Positions 8,943 to 18,309 of a DNA stretch of 64,000 nucleotides are shown here, piece after piece. Within the stretch, counting starts at the first letter, position 1; each line of letters opens with the position of its first letter. The notes below the pieces were generated by a model that worked only from the letters and a program-made list of their open reading frames with translations, ran no database searches and was not told the DNA's origin. The position numbers and the translations under genes are program-made. Location: NCBI RefSeq assembly GCF_002021565.1, contig NZ_MSZX01000002.1, positions 62,027 through 126,026 of the forward strand, given 5' to 3'. Origin of the DNA: Paenibacillus selenitireducens (lineage in GTDB: Bacteria; Bacillota; Bacilli; Paenibacillales; Paenibacillaceae).

Positions 8943-9100
8943 TCACAGGGTATTCAATCTAGGCATCATCCTAACTAAAGTTGTTTACAAAATTGTAATA
9001 ATTAAAGGTTTGCTACGAACTAGAGTGGTAGAACAGAATAGTGAATCTCCATTATTCAATGTAAATGAACACAAAACTTGATGAATGGAGGAAGTCAACG

Positions 9101-9421
9101 ATGAATGGTTCGGATCGAGAGCAGAAGCGAGTGAGGCTGAAGCAATTTTTAAAGATACTATCCGAAGATCCTACTCTGCTAAATCAAGATGGACAAAAAG
9201 AAATGAGACCGTTATCTGAGTTACTAATTGTCTCAGGTTATCGGCAATGCGATGAAACGGTTGATATGTCTCAATTGTTATCACTACTGCTGAGAAAAGT
9301 GGGACTTACATCTGGATCAGAAGATATGATGGAATACATGATGAATGGTGGAAAGGTCGAAGACTTCATGAATCCAGTGGATCATGCGATACATCGTCTT
9401 GATTTCGAGGACAGTGTGTAA
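9101..9421 (+). CDS. Hypothetical protein at the head of the EPS locus
   Basis: A 106-residue soluble, largely helical protein with no signal peptide or membrane segment and no recognised family. It starts basic (REQKRVRLKQFLKIL), has a leucine-rich middle (SQLLSLLLRKVG) and ends acidic. ATG 9101 is preferred over the in-frame ATG 9065 because GGAGGA sits 8 bp upstream of it. It is followed by a 230-bp gap before wzz. Its position suggests a role linked to exopolysaccharide expression, but nothing in the sequence shows one. Confidence 0.6.
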   Translation: MNGSDREQKRVRLKQFLKILSEDPTLLNQDGQKEMRPLSELLIVSGYRQCDETVDMSQLLSLLLRKVGLTSGSEDMMEYMMNGGKVEDFMNPVDHAIHRLDFEDSV

Positions 9422-9653
9422 CAATAAGTTCGTATGATCCGTTGTAACCATGCCTGAAAGTTCGCGATATGAATAATGTCCTGCACTTGCCATTCAAAAA
9501 AAATGATTATCTTAGAGCTTTATGCTTCTACGGATAAATCGCACCTAAAAGGTCGCGTTTTGAATAACGTTTAAAATAAAATAATTCAAAATGAACTATA
9601 AGTTGGTCCAAACTATAAATGGATATCACCTAACTAGCAACGGAGGGAACCAT

Positions 9654-10406
9654 TTGGAACTTAAACAATATTGGTTAATTGTCAAAAGAAGGCTGTTATT
9701 GATTGCATTGATTATCGCAGTAAGCTGCTTAACAATCGGCATTTATTCCTATTACCTCATCAAGCCGCAATATGAAGCTTCTGCGAAGCTAATTGTCAAT
9801 CAGTACAAGGACAGCAGTTCATTGCTGCCGAGTATAGATCTTGGCTCCATAAACTCCACAATCGGGCTTATCAAAACGTATAAAGAAATCATTAAAACGC
9901 CGCGATTGATGAAGATTGTCGTCAAAGAATATCCTGATCTTGGTGTGACATATAGCGAGCTTATCGGCAAGGTAAGTGTTAGCTCTGTGAATGAAACGCA
10001 AGTCATGTCCATATCTGTCCGGGATGATTCCTATGCGAAGGCAGCCAACATTGCAAATGCGGTAGCCGTTGTGTTACAGAAAACGATTCCTGATCTGATG
10101 AAGGTGGACAATGTTTCCGTCTTGGATAAAGCCGATCCACAAGAAATTCACGGTCCGGTAGCTCCGAATCCGAAGATGAATATTGCTGTTGCCTTCATGC
10201 TGGCATTGATGTTCGGTGTAGGTCTTGCCTTCCTGCTAGATTACTTAGATGACACGATCAAGACGGAAGAGGATCTTGAGAATGTGTTAGGGATGCCAGT
10301 ATTGACCTCCATTCCGAAGTTTAAAGCAAGCGATATTGATCAAAGTCATAAAACACCACTAACGCAAACAGCTGGGAGGGATGTCAATGTCTCGCTTGAT
10401 TCCTAA
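9654..10406 (+). CDS. Wzz-type polysaccharide co-polymerase / BY-kinase activator
   Basis: The 250-residue membrane protein has two membrane segments (about residues 14-34 and near the C-terminus) flanking an extracytoplasmic Wzz domain. The second segment is preceded by a proline-rich PVAPNPKMN, as in chain-length determinants. The cytoplasmic tail after it is the part that activates the partner kinase in CapA/YwqC/EpsA systems. TTG 9654 is chosen because CGGAGGG lies 7 bp upstream; an ATG at 9591 has no ribosome-binding site. It overlaps the kinase gene by 20 bp. Confidence 0.9.
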   Translation: MELKQYWLIVKRRLLLIALIIAVSCLTIGIYSYYLIKPQYEASAKLIVNQYKDSSSLLPSIDLGSINSTIGLIKTYKEIIKTPRLMKIVVKEYPDLGVTYSELIGKVSVSSVNETQVMSISVRDDSYAKAANIANAVAVVLQKTIPDLMKVDNVSVLDKADPQEIHGPVAPNPKMNIAVAFMLALMFGVGLAFLLDYLDDTIKTEEDLENVLGMPVLTSIPKFKASDIDQSHKTPLTQTAGRDVNVSLDS

Positions 10407-11082
10407 AAAACTTATTACGGAAAGTAATCCGAAATCACCGATCTCTGAAGGGTATCGGATGCTGCGAACCAACATCGAATTCTCGACGATCGACCAGAAA
10501 ATACAAGTCATCATGGTAACCTCATCCAAGCCAAGTGAAGGAAAGAGCACGACCAGCGCGAATATGGCGGTTGCTTTCGCTCAAGCCAACAAACGTGTAC
10601 TGCTGATCGACGCAGATCTAAGGAAACCATCTCAACATTATATTTTTGGTACATCTAATCGTATTGGATTAACGACGGCTTTGTTTAAGCAAAAGCTGCT
10701 GGAGGAAGTTATTCAGTCTACGAATACGCCGAATCTATCGATTATTCATGCAGGACCTACACCGCCTAATCCATCAGAGTTGCTCTCGTCCAAGCATATG
10801 TCGGGACTGCTATCCACAATAAGAGGGTTGTACGATGTCATCATCATTGACACGCCACCGATTTTGTCTGTAACAGACGCTCAAATTGTAGCTACCTATA
10901 GTGATGGAGTTGTTCTTGTCGTTGACTCAGGAAAAGTGAAGAAAGATGTAGCCCTGAAAGCAAAAGCTTCTCTAGAGCATGTAAACGCCAAAATTATTGG
11001 TGCTGTTCTCAATAACATTAATCGAAATGAATCAGATTCTTATTCCTATTCCTATTATTACGGAGAAAGAAACGATCAATAG
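10387..11082 (+). CDS. Bacterial tyrosine kinase (CpsD/CapB/YwqD family)
   Basis: This cytoplasmic BY-kinase is 231 residues. It has Walker A SSKPSEGKST (46-55), Walker A' VLLIDADLR (71-79) and Walker B VIIIDTP (151-157). The C-terminus carries a cluster of five tyrosines between 219 and 225, the autophosphorylation tail of this family. With Wzz it controls polymer length and export; the PHP phosphatase at 7529 should reverse it. ATG 10387 is chosen over ATG 10381 because GGGAGGG ends at 10380. Confidence 0.93.
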   Translation: MSRLIPKKLITESNPKSPISEGYRMLRTNIEFSTIDQKIQVIMVTSSKPSEGKSTTSANMAVAFAQANKRVLLIDADLRKPSQHYIFGTSNRIGLTTALFKQKLLEEVIQSTNTPNLSIIHAGPTPPNPSELLSSKHMSGLLSTIRGLYDVIIIDTPPILSVTDAQIVATYSDGVVLVVDSGKVKKDVALKAKASLEHVNAKIIGAVLNNINRNESDSYSYSYYYGERNDQ

Positions 11083-11112
11083 TCTGATTCTTCCATCTCA
11101 GAAGTAATGAAT

Positions 11113-11227
11113 GAAGAAGGTAATGTCTCCTGCACCTCTATCACCGGAGGCACTCGGTCACACTGTGGGTCAGTAGACCTTAGACGCTTGTCGTCAAGGG
11201 TGTGATGTGAGGTAGGGTTTAATGCCC
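11113..11227 (+). ncRNA. Probable EAR/epsC antitermination RNA element
   Basis: The 181-bp gap between the BY-kinase and galU genes is GC-richer than other gaps and rich in complementary segments. ACCTC (11134-11138) can pair with GAGGT (11209-11213), GACG with CGTC (11183-11195), and GGTC with GACC nearby. In Bacillales the EAR (epsC motif) RNA lies in exactly this place, after the kinase gene of exopolysaccharide operons, and promotes processive antitermination. The position is strong evidence; I could not align it to the EAR consensus, so the assignment is inference. Confidence 0.6.
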
Positions 11228-11263
11228 TTATTTTAAAAAAAAATAGGATAGGGTGAATTCAAA

Positions 11264-12166
11264 ATGAAAAAAGTAACAAAAGCCATTATCCCCGCTGCAG
11301 GACTAGGTACTCGTTTTTTACCAGCAACGAAAGCGATGCCCAAAGAGATGCTTCCCATTGTCGATAAGCCTACCATCCAGTATATCGTGGAGGAAGCTAT
11401 TGAATCTGGAGTCGAAGACATCATCGTTGTCACAGGTAAAGGAAAACGGGCGATTGAAGACCACTTTGATATCGCATTTGAATTAGAACACACACTAGAG
11501 GAAAAAGGGAAGCTCGACATCTTGGAAAAAGTTCGTAAGTCGTCAAATGTAAATCTTCATTATATTCGGCAAAAAGAGGCTAAAGGGCTTGGACACGCCG
11601 TGTGGTGTGCGCGTAATTTTATCGGAAACGAGCCGTTCGCCGTGCTGCTTGGAGACGATATCGTCGAAGCAGATGTTCCATGTACTAGACAGCTGATTGA
11701 ACAGTATGAGCGTACGGGACGTTCAGTCATTGGCGTTCAGACAGTAGGGGCAGATCAAACGCATCGTTACGGGATCGTAGATCCAGGTGAGCGAATGGCT
11801 AACCTATACCAGGTTAATCGGTTCGTAGAGAAGCCGCCGCAAGGACAAGCCCCTTCTAATCTAGCTATTATGGGACGATATGTTCTGACACCTGACATAT
11901 TTGAATATTTGGGAAGACACGAGCTTGGCGCGGGTGGTGAGATTCAGCTTACCGATGCAATCCAGAACTTAAACATGGATAAAGGTGTGTATGCCTTTGA
12001 TTTCCAAGGGACTCGTTATGATGTGGGAGAGAAACTCGGGTTTATTATGACGACGATCGATTTTGCACTTCGAAATAATGAACTAAGATTGCCACTTATG
12101 GCTGGATTAGAGGAAGTCATGGAGCGGGAGCTCAGCAAGGCATTAATTACGGGAAGGAGAGTTTAA
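11264..12166 (+). CDS. galU: UTP--glucose-1-phosphate uridylyltransferase GalU
   Basis: GalU makes UDP-glucose from UTP and glucose-1-phosphate, feeding the UDP-glucose dehydrogenase at 24121 and the glycosyltransferases. The 300-residue protein has the nucleotide-binding signature [20 protein letters not shown] near its N-terminus, LLGDDIV for metal binding, and VEKP. The length is typical of GalU/GtaB/HasC. ATAGGG lies ahead of ATG 11264, and its stop is 2 bp from the next start. Confidence 0.95.
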   Translation: MKKVTKAIIPAAGLGTRFLPATKAMPKEMLPIVDKPTIQYIVEEAIESGVEDIIVVTGKGKRAIEDHFDIAFELEHTLEEKGKLDILEKVRKSSNVNLHYIRQKEAKGLGHAVWCARNFIGNEPFAVLLGDDIVEADVPCTRQLIEQYERTGRSVIGVQTVGADQTHRYGIVDPGERMANLYQVNRFVEKPPQGQAPSNLAIMGRYVLTPDIFEYLGRHELGAGGEIQLTDAIQNLNMDKGVYAFDFQGTRYDVGEKLGFIMTTIDFALRNNELRLPLMAGLEEVMERELSKALITGRRV

Positions 12167-12168
12167 GA

Positions 12169-12858
12169 ATGAGGTATTCACAATATCGGGAAGAAGCGGT
12201 TGTAGGCATTGTGGATTATTATTCGAATACACGAATGAGAGAAGAGGGGATTAATGTATATTCGGTTCTCAAGCGAACCATTGATATCGTCGGTTCATTA
12301 GTAGGTTTAATTCTACTAAGCCCACTGCTTCTTCTAGTCGCTATCCTGATCAAATTAGAGGATCCATCAGGGTCTGTCCTATTCTATCAGACGAGAGTAG
12401 GGAAAAATGAGAGACTATTTCGGATGTACAAGCTCCGTTCCATGTATACCGATGCGGAAGAGAAGTTGAAGGATCTACTCGATAAGAATGAGATCAGCGG
12501 AGCGATGTTCAAGATGAAAGACGACCCGCGCGTGACAAAGGTCGGGAAATTCATACGGAAAACGAGTATTGATGAGCTTCCGCAATTATTCAATGTACTT
12601 CGAGGGGAAATGTCCTTGGTAGGACCGAGACCCCCTCTTACAAGAGAAGTTGCAGAATATACGAGGTATGATAAGCAGCGGTTGTCAGTCACACCTGGAT
12701 GCACAGGGCTGTGGCAGGTTAGTGGTAGAAGTAATCTTAACTTCAAACAAATGGTCGAACTCGATATGACTTATATTGAGAAAAAATGCATTATGTACGA
12801 TATCAGAATTATTCTGCAGACCGTGAAGACGATGCTTGGCACCAAGGATGCATTCTAA
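12169..12858 (+). CDS. Undecaprenyl-phosphate sugar-1-phosphate transferase (initiating)
   Basis: The 229-residue product belongs to the bacterial sugar transferase family (WcaJ C-terminal, EpsL, RfbP). It transfers a sugar-1-phosphate to undecaprenyl phosphate to begin the repeat unit. It has one membrane anchor (about 45-67) and the motifs FYQTRVG, FRMYKLRSM, DELPQLFNVL and MSLVGPRP. The large N-terminal membrane domain of WcaJ-type proteins is absent, as in PglC-like minimal enzymes. AAGGAG lies 11 bp before ATG 12169. The sugar added cannot be read from the sequence. Confidence 0.92.
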   Translation: MRYSQYREEAVVGIVDYYSNTRMREEGINVYSVLKRTIDIVGSLVGLILLSPLLLLVAILIKLEDPSGSVLFYQTRVGKNERLFRMYKLRSMYTDAEEKLKDLLDKNEISGAMFKMKDDPRVTKVGKFIRKTSIDELPQLFNVLRGEMSLVGPRPPLTREVAEYTRYDKQRLSVTPGCTGLWQVSGRSNLNFKQMVELDMTYIEKKCIMYDIRIILQTVKTMLGTKDAF

Positions 12859-12879
12859 CTAAAAGATGGAGGGGAGATC

Positions 12880-13995
12880 ATGGCAAGAGTCCTTCATATT
12901 TCGGAATTTACAAAGGGGGGTATTGAAACCCATCTGAATGAAGTATTGAAGTATCAATCGGAGAAACATGATATTTATCTCATCGCATCTGAACAGAACT
13001 CCAACGGCAAAACGTTGCAAATTAGCTCAGATCGATTGGAACTGTATCCTTATAAGAGGAGCCCACAATATTTCTTCAAAGCGATGCATTCGATTCATCG
13101 AAAGATCAAAGAAATTAATCCAGATATTATTCATGTCCATGGAACGTTCGCAGGTTTCTTCCTGCGGACGTTGCTTTTTTTCAAGAAGAAACGTCCTGTC
13201 GTGATTTATTGTGCGCATGGTTGGGCGTTTCTAATGGACATTCAGTCGTGGAAAAGAAGGGTGTTCGCGAGTGTGGAGAAGTTATTATCGCTGCGGACGG
13301 ATTTCATTATTAACATTTCCAAACATGAATATGAGATGTCGCTCCACTATGGATTGTCTGCGAAGAAATCGGTCGTTGTGTATAACGGAGTATCGGATGC
13401 GCCGTCTTCGAATGCATTACCTTTCGATGTGAAGAAGGACAAGATTAATCTACTTTATGTAGGTCGCTTCGATCGGCAAAAAGGCTTTGACTTGCTGCTC
13501 GAGGTGTTTAACGAAAATCCATTCGTTGACGTTAATCTCTATTTAGTAGGCGATACCGTATTGAAAGACTTTGAATATGATTATCCAAGCAATGCGGTCA
13601 AAATCGGCTGGGTGGACAATTCGGAAATCGATCGTTATATGAAAGCCTGCGACGCTGTCATCGTTCCATCACGTTGGGAAGGGTTCGGTATCGTTGCGAT
13701 CGAGGCGTTACGGAATAAGAAACCTGTCATTGCAAGTAATCGTGGCGCACTTCCGGAGATTATACAGCATGGAGTCAATGGATATATCTTTGATTTCGAC
13801 AACAATGAAGAGTTGGTTAACATCATTCAAGGACTAACGAAGAGTAAGCTCGAATGGATGGGCGAGAACGGTGAGCAAATATTTTATGAGAAATTCCATT
13901 CCGTTAAGATGAACAAACGGATCGAGCAACTATACGTGGATGCCTTGAAGAAACAAGGTGGTCGATATCCCGTAACTGTCAAAAAATATGTCTAG
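12880..13995 (+). CDS. Glycosyltransferase, GT4 family (1)
   Basis: The 371-residue protein has two Rossmann-like halves (GT-B fold). The N-terminus carries the glycine-rich acceptor loop FTKGGIETHLNEVLKY. The C-terminal half has LLYVGRFDRQKGFDLLLEV and the nucleotide-sugar motif PSRWEGFGIVAIEAL with the EX7E arrangement. It should add one sugar to the lipid-linked repeat unit on the cytoplasmic face. GGAGGGG precedes the start, and its end overlaps the next frame by 8 bp. Confidence 0.9.
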   Translation: MARVLHISEFTKGGIETHLNEVLKYQSEKHDIYLIASEQNSNGKTLQISSDRLELYPYKRSPQYFFKAMHSIHRKIKEINPDIIHVHGTFAGFFLRTLLFFKKKRPVVIYCAHGWAFLMDIQSWKRRVFASVEKLLSLRTDFIINISKHEYEMSLHYGLSAKKSVVVYNGVSDAPSSNALPFDVKKDKINLLYVGRFDRQKGFDLLLEVFNENPFVDVNLYLVGDTVLKDFEYDYPSNAVKIGWVDNSEIDRYMKACDAVIVPSRWEGFGIVAIEALRNKKPVIASNRGALPEIIQHGVNGYIFDFDNNEELVNIIQGLTKSKLEWMGENGEQIFYEKFHSVKMNKRIEQLYVDALKKQGGRYPVTVKKYV

Positions 13996-15406
13996 ATTTA
14001 CGGGGTTGAAAGAGATGATGAACGTAAGCTTACAAAGCAATCATACGATAAATGAAGAACCAGCCGAGAAGCAGCCAGGCAAGGGACGGTACTTTTTGGC
14101 GTTTTATCTCAGTATCTTGCTGGTGCTGACCGTCTATCAGGATTTCCCTCTTGTTAATGTTATTGGTGAAATAGGCAGATCGCCTATTATCCTGCTGCTT
14201 CCTTTGTTTGTTTTTTGTGAGATTGCGATGCTTGCTAAAAATAAACGATTTATGGTTGTGTCAAAGCTGCAGAAATACTTGTTCGCTTTTATTGTTTATT
14301 TAACCTTTGTTACCTTAGGCTACATTCTTGTTCAATTCTTGCAGGGGAGTTATAACTTCTGGTCTGAGAGCCTGCTCGGTAAAGGGATAAAGGTCTTAAT
14401 TTATTTCGCATTAATTCTGCTGTATATCAGGCATATGCAACTGGTGTTCACAAAAATTAAAAGCTTTAAACTCCTGTATGCTAGTTTTTTTGCTGTGCTG
14501 AGTCTACTGTTGGTGATTATGATTGTTGAACTAGTTACGTTGCCCAATGCGTTCACCGCCTTGCATTCAGGGAGTAATCCCTACTGGAGGGTGAGGCTGC
14601 TTACTTCGGAAAGTAGTACGACGGGAACCATTGTCGTTGCATATTCTTCGGTTCTTGTCTATTTGAGCCCCTATTTAAAACGTTTTGCAATGATTCTATC
14701 GAACATCTATGTAGCTGGTTTTTTTCTGTTCTATTTATCTGTTACGGGATCAAAAGGATTTTTAATCGTATGTTTATTGACGTTAATCGTGACGATGATC
14801 AAATTTATGGATTTCAGGAAGAAGAGAAACTTTATTGTGCTCATCGGCGTGATCTTAGCTATGTATATGTTTATTGTTTATTTCTCAGCAGGGTTAATCA
14901 GCTCATTCAATAACGATATCGAGAACTATACATCGTCATATACGAGGATGGGGACGATTATTATCGCCATCATGACCGTTTTTCATCATCCGCTCGGGGT
15001 GGGTACAGGCGCCTACTTAATGTATTTCGATAACTATTTGAATGATTCGATTAGCTTCATGAGTAGGTTCTATTACAACATCTTCGGCATAAGCCAGATC
15101 AATGCTGGAGAGCTACTCCAATACACGGGAACGGCTAAAAATTTAGGCGTCAAATCCGGATTTTTCCAATGGTTTATGTTTGGTGGGATCTTCTCACTCG
15201 TATTTTTCTATCTGTTAGCCAAAAATTTGATTGCCAAAGTGAAGTCGAGCATTATACTGTTTTTGGCACTTATATTCATGCTGTTCTCATTACTCTTTGT
15301 GGCACTTGAGATTAAATATGAGATATGGATGTTGTTCGCATTTATTAGTTCTTTTCTAGGTAAGAAGGAAATAAAACATTCCAATATGTCGGGGGTATCT
15401 GAATGA
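13988..15406 (+). CDS. O-antigen polymerase/ligase-like membrane protein (Wzy)
   Basis: The 472-residue protein has about ten membrane segments and a large extracytoplasmic loop (about residues 300-385, with SRFYYNIFGISQINAG), as in Wzy polymerases and O-antigen ligases. With Wzx and Wzz in the same locus, polymerisation of the repeat unit is the likely role. These proteins share little sequence, so this rests on topology and context. The start is uncertain: ATG 13988 overlaps the upstream gene, while ATG 14015 or 14018 have only weak purine-rich sites. Confidence 0.75.
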   Translation: MSRFTGLKEMMNVSLQSNHTINEEPAEKQPGKGRYFLAFYLSILLVLTVYQDFPLVNVIGEIGRSPIILLLPLFVFCEIAMLAKNKRFMVVSKLQKYLFAFIVYLTFVTLGYILVQFLQGSYNFWSESLLGKGIKVLIYFALILLYIRHMQLVFTKIKSFKLLYASFFAVLSLLLVIMIVELVTLPNAFTALHSGSNPYWRVRLLTSESSTTGTIVVAYSSVLVYLSPYLKRFAMILSNIYVAGFFLFYLSVTGSKGFLIVCLLTLIVTMIKFMDFRKKRNFIVLIGVILAMYMFIVYFSAGLISSFNNDIENYTSSYTRMGTIIIAIMTVFHHPLGVGTGAYLMYFDNYLNDSISFMSRFYYNIFGISQINAGELLQYTGTAKNLGVKSGFFQWFMFGGIFSLVFFYLLAKNLIAKVKSSIILFLALIFMLFSLLFVALEIKYEIWMLFAFISSFLGKKEIKHSNMSGVSE

Positions 15407-16572
15407 AAATACTTGTTGTATGTAGTGATTTTCCTTATCCCGCCGATCATGGCGGCAGAGTTGATACATGGGGCCGAATTAAGGTGCTCGCCGAGCTCGG
15501 ATGGACGATCCATCTTGTCGTATGTGGCAAACAAATGCCTACGCCATCGGATATGCAAGTGGTATATCGCTACGTGGAAGATATCAAGCTATGTGAGCGA
15601 AGAAGTAAGTTGGTGGATCTGCTCTATATGGTTCCCATGCAGGTGCAATCGCGAAATGAGCTGCGATACGTGAATATTGATGAGGATTATGATTATGTAT
15701 TGCTGGAAGGCGACTACGTGTATCCCATCCTCAAGAACCCTTTAATCAAACATGCGAATGCTATTTTAAGAGTTCATAACGATGAAGCGGTGTACTTCAA
15801 GGCATTAGCTAGAAGCACACCCAATAGGATTCATAAGCTGTATTATCACATGGAGAGCAGCAAGTTCAGTATTTTGCAGAAGAAAATGCTGAAGAAGGTA
15901 GATAAGTATTTATTTATCTCCAATAAGGAATTTGTGAATTTCCAAACCCTTCATCCTACAACCAAAAGCTTATTTCTACCGCCTCCTGTCACGAAGGAGA
16001 CCTTTCTTAAGAGCTCATTTGAGAGCAAACATGTTGTGTTTATCGGGTCCTTATTTATGCCTAATAATCGTGAAGCGATTCAGTGGTATTTGGAACATAT
16101 TCATCCCTCCATGCTGAAGGAACCAGAGTACAAATTTATTGTGGCTGGAAATAGTAGAAAACAAAGTTTGAGCTGGCTTGATGGTTACGATATGACGAAT
16201 GTTATCGTGCATGATACACCAGAGAGTCTGGATGACATTTACCAACAGGGATATCTGTTCGTGAATCCGATGCAGAACGGAGCGGGTGTAAAGCTAAAGA
16301 CGATCGAAGCGATTCAGAATGGATTGCCTGTGATCTCAACATCTATCGGTTGCGAGGGCACTGGACTCGTGGATAACGAGCACATCATGGTCGCAGACAG
16401 TCCAGAGGAATTCTACCTTAGAATCAAGCTGCTGTTTGACCATCCGCCAAGAGCGCGAACGCTGCTAGAGTCGTCACAGCGGTTTATTCGTACGCATTAT
16501 GACCATAAAGAGGTATTAAATCGCTACATCAATTCGCTCCATCCAAGTTATCACATGAAGCAGGTGCTATGA
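15403..16572 (+). CDS. Glycosyltransferase, GT4-like (2)
   Basis: A 389-residue GT-B type glycosyltransferase. The N-terminal half starts MKILVVCSDFPYPADHGG, a typical donor/acceptor loop, and the C-terminal half has VVFIGSLFMPNNREAIQWYLE and MQNGAGVKLKTIEAI, which resembles the C-terminal part of GT4 enzymes. It starts within the last codon of the Wzy gene (ATGA overlap) and its stop directly abuts the next start, so translation is coupled along this part of the operon. Donor and acceptor are unknown. Confidence 0.85.
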   Translation: MKILVVCSDFPYPADHGGRVDTWGRIKVLAELGWTIHLVVCGKQMPTPSDMQVVYRYVEDIKLCERRSKLVDLLYMVPMQVQSRNELRYVNIDEDYDYVLLEGDYVYPILKNPLIKHANAILRVHNDEAVYFKALARSTPNRIHKLYYHMESSKFSILQKKMLKKVDKYLFISNKEFVNFQTLHPTTKSLFLPPPVTKETFLKSSFESKHVVFIGSLFMPNNREAIQWYLEHIHPSMLKEPEYKFIVAGNSRKQSLSWLDGYDMTNVIVHDTPESLDDIYQQGYLFVNPMQNGAGVKLKTIEAIQNGLPVISTSIGCEGTGLVDNEHIMVADSPEEFYLRIKLLFDHPPRARTLLESSQRFIRTHYDHKEVLNRYINSLHPSYHMKQVL

Positions 16573-17694
16573 ATGGATAAAAGAAAAATAAATGTCATGT
16601 TTATCACCCACGCGGATAAAAAGGGAGGTGCTGAGCAAAGTCTGATTCATTTGATCAATTACTTGGATACTTCAAAATATCGAATTTTCCTATTAAGCCC
16701 TGAAAATGCGGAATATCTTGGTGAGATTAGGACCGAGTACCAGCATTTTCCGCTTCGCCTAAATAGCATTAAGAAGAAGTTAGGCTTCGGGTATTTGGAA
16801 ACCGTGTTTCGGATCAAGTCGTTTGTGACAAAAAATCACATGGATATTATTCATGCCAATGGCTGGCGAGCACCGTGGTACGCCGCACCGCTCAAATTTC
16901 TAACGAAATGCAAATTAGTCTGGCATCATCGGGATTATACGCATTTGAAAATGTTCAATCGTGTGCTACCACGATTCTTTGATCAGGTGATATGTATTTC
17001 ACACTTTGTAGCGAACTCGATCCAAGCGGACAATAAGACGATCATATACAATGGTGTCGATCCGGAGCTTGCTTTAACCATGAAGACTCGGCGTTTTATG
17101 GAGGATGATACGCTCGTCATTGGAACGTTTGGGCGCATTGTAGAGTGGAAGAGATATCATCTTATGATCGAGGCCGTCAAGAAGTTGGCTGATAACAAGA
17201 AGTATAACTGGAAGCTGCTGATTGTAGGCGACACATCTGTCGATGGTTCGGATAGTTATTTCAATGATATGATCCAAAAGGTCAACGAATACGGCTTGGA
17301 AGATAACATTATCTTCTGTGGATATCGTAAAAAACCGCTTGAATTGATGAAGGAATGCGATCTGACCATTAACTTCTCGTTAAATGAGCCATTTGGAAGA
17401 GTCATTATTGAATCGATGTTAGTACAGACCCCCGTCATCGTGTCAGATTCCGGCGGTGCCCCTGAGATTATTCACCAGACAAAGGGAGGGTTTATCGTAA
17501 AGGATGGCGATGTTGAAGAGCTGTATCAGACCATTCAGCGTGTTTACGATCATAAAGTCAACTACCAGGAACTTTCGATCCAAGGTCATACAAGCGTAAT
17601 GAATGATTTCAACATGAACACGATTGCCCGTAAGGTAGAGAACACCTACCATTTGTTATTGGCTAATCGCATGAAGTCGGAAACGGCGGGATAA
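16573..17694 (+). CDS. Glycosyltransferase, GT4 family (3)
   Basis: The 373-residue GT-B protein begins with an acceptor loop containing DKKGGAEQSLIHLINYL and has the C-terminal motifs IGTFGRIVEWKRYHLMIEAV and FSLNEPFGRVIIESML, a clear EX7E-type nucleotide-sugar site. It follows the previous gene with no gap. It is probably a retaining transferase acting on the polyprenol-linked intermediate. Confidence 0.9.
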   Translation: MDKRKINVMFITHADKKGGAEQSLIHLINYLDTSKYRIFLLSPENAEYLGEIRTEYQHFPLRLNSIKKKLGFGYLETVFRIKSFVTKNHMDIIHANGWRAPWYAAPLKFLTKCKLVWHHRDYTHLKMFNRVLPRFFDQVICISHFVANSIQADNKTIIYNGVDPELALTMKTRRFMEDDTLVIGTFGRIVEWKRYHLMIEAVKKLADNKKYNWKLLIVGDTSVDGSDSYFNDMIQKVNEYGLEDNIIFCGYRKKPLELMKECDLTINFSLNEPFGRVIIESMLVQTPVIVSDSGGAPEIIHQTKGGFIVKDGDVEELYQTIQRVYDHKVNYQELSIQGHTSVMNDFNMNTIARKVENTYHLLLANRMKSETAG

Positions 17695-17698
17695 ATGC

Positions 17699-18271
17699 AT
17701 GAGTATCACCATCAAGCAAATCAGTTTAGGTAAATTGTTAGCTGTTCTAAAGGGAGCTGTGATCCTTCCATGGAAGACGAACGCCGTGGGTCGATTGGGC
17801 AGAATAACAGGTCGTTTGACGATCAAGAACAAAGGTAAATTCGTAGTCGGAAGGAATGTGTCGTTTCATTCGAAGCCTTTTCAGTCATCGATTTCCGTGA
17901 GTAAGCTAGCCACATTGTCGGTGGGAGATAATGTGTTTTTTAACTATGGTTTAGATATTGGATGCACGAAATCGATTCGTATCGGCAGTAATACAATTAT
18001 TGGTCCGATGGTGAACATGATTGATACCAACTTTCACCCGGTGGATGCGGATGATCGTTCAGAGAGCAAAGATATCGTCATATCGGATAATGTCTGGATT
18101 GGTAGAGGAGCTCTTATTCTGCCTGGGGTAACGATCGGGCGTAATACTGTTATTGCAGCAGGCAGCGTCGTAACACGTGATATTCCATCTAATGTGCTGG
18201 CTGGCGGTACGCCTGCCAAGGTCATTCGTGAGATTCGTGTGCCAAATGAGTGGATTCGAAGATATAACTGA
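17699..18271 (+). CDS. Hexapeptide-repeat acyltransferase (LbH fold)
   Basis: The 190-residue protein has hexapeptide repeats (IGSNTIIGPMVNMIDTN, ISDNVWIGRGALILPGVTIG, NTVIAAGSVV) forming a left-handed beta helix. Its C-terminal NVLAGGTPAKVIR is the usual signature of CysE/LacA/NodL-type O-acetyltransferases. It probably acetylates a sugar of the polymer from acetyl-CoA. The start codon ATG 17699 lies 4 bp after the upstream stop. Confidence 0.88.
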   Translation: MSITIKQISLGKLLAVLKGAVILPWKTNAVGRLGRITGRLTIKNKGKFVVGRNVSFHSKPFQSSISVSKLATLSVGDNVFFNYGLDIGCTKSIRIGSNTIIGPMVNMIDTNFHPVDADDRSESKDIVISDNVWIGRGALILPGVTIGRNTVIAAGSVVTRDIPSNVLAGGTPAKVIREIRVPNEWIRRYN

Positions 18272-18309
18272 AGGATCGATGTGAAGCCAAGTTTAGGGAG
18301 AGAAATGCG

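Larger units (their letters stand above)
8315..9100. other. Long AT-rich intergenic region upstream of the EPS locus
   Basis: This stretch of nearly 790 bp contains a terminator (8497-8538) and one 15-codon reading frame with a ribosome-binding site (8895-8942). No riboswitch class was recognised, and no convincing SigA promoter was found; several TTTACA or TTGAAA hexamers lack a good -10 at 16-18 bp. The length suggests regulatory input for the EPS operon. Confidence 0.5.
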
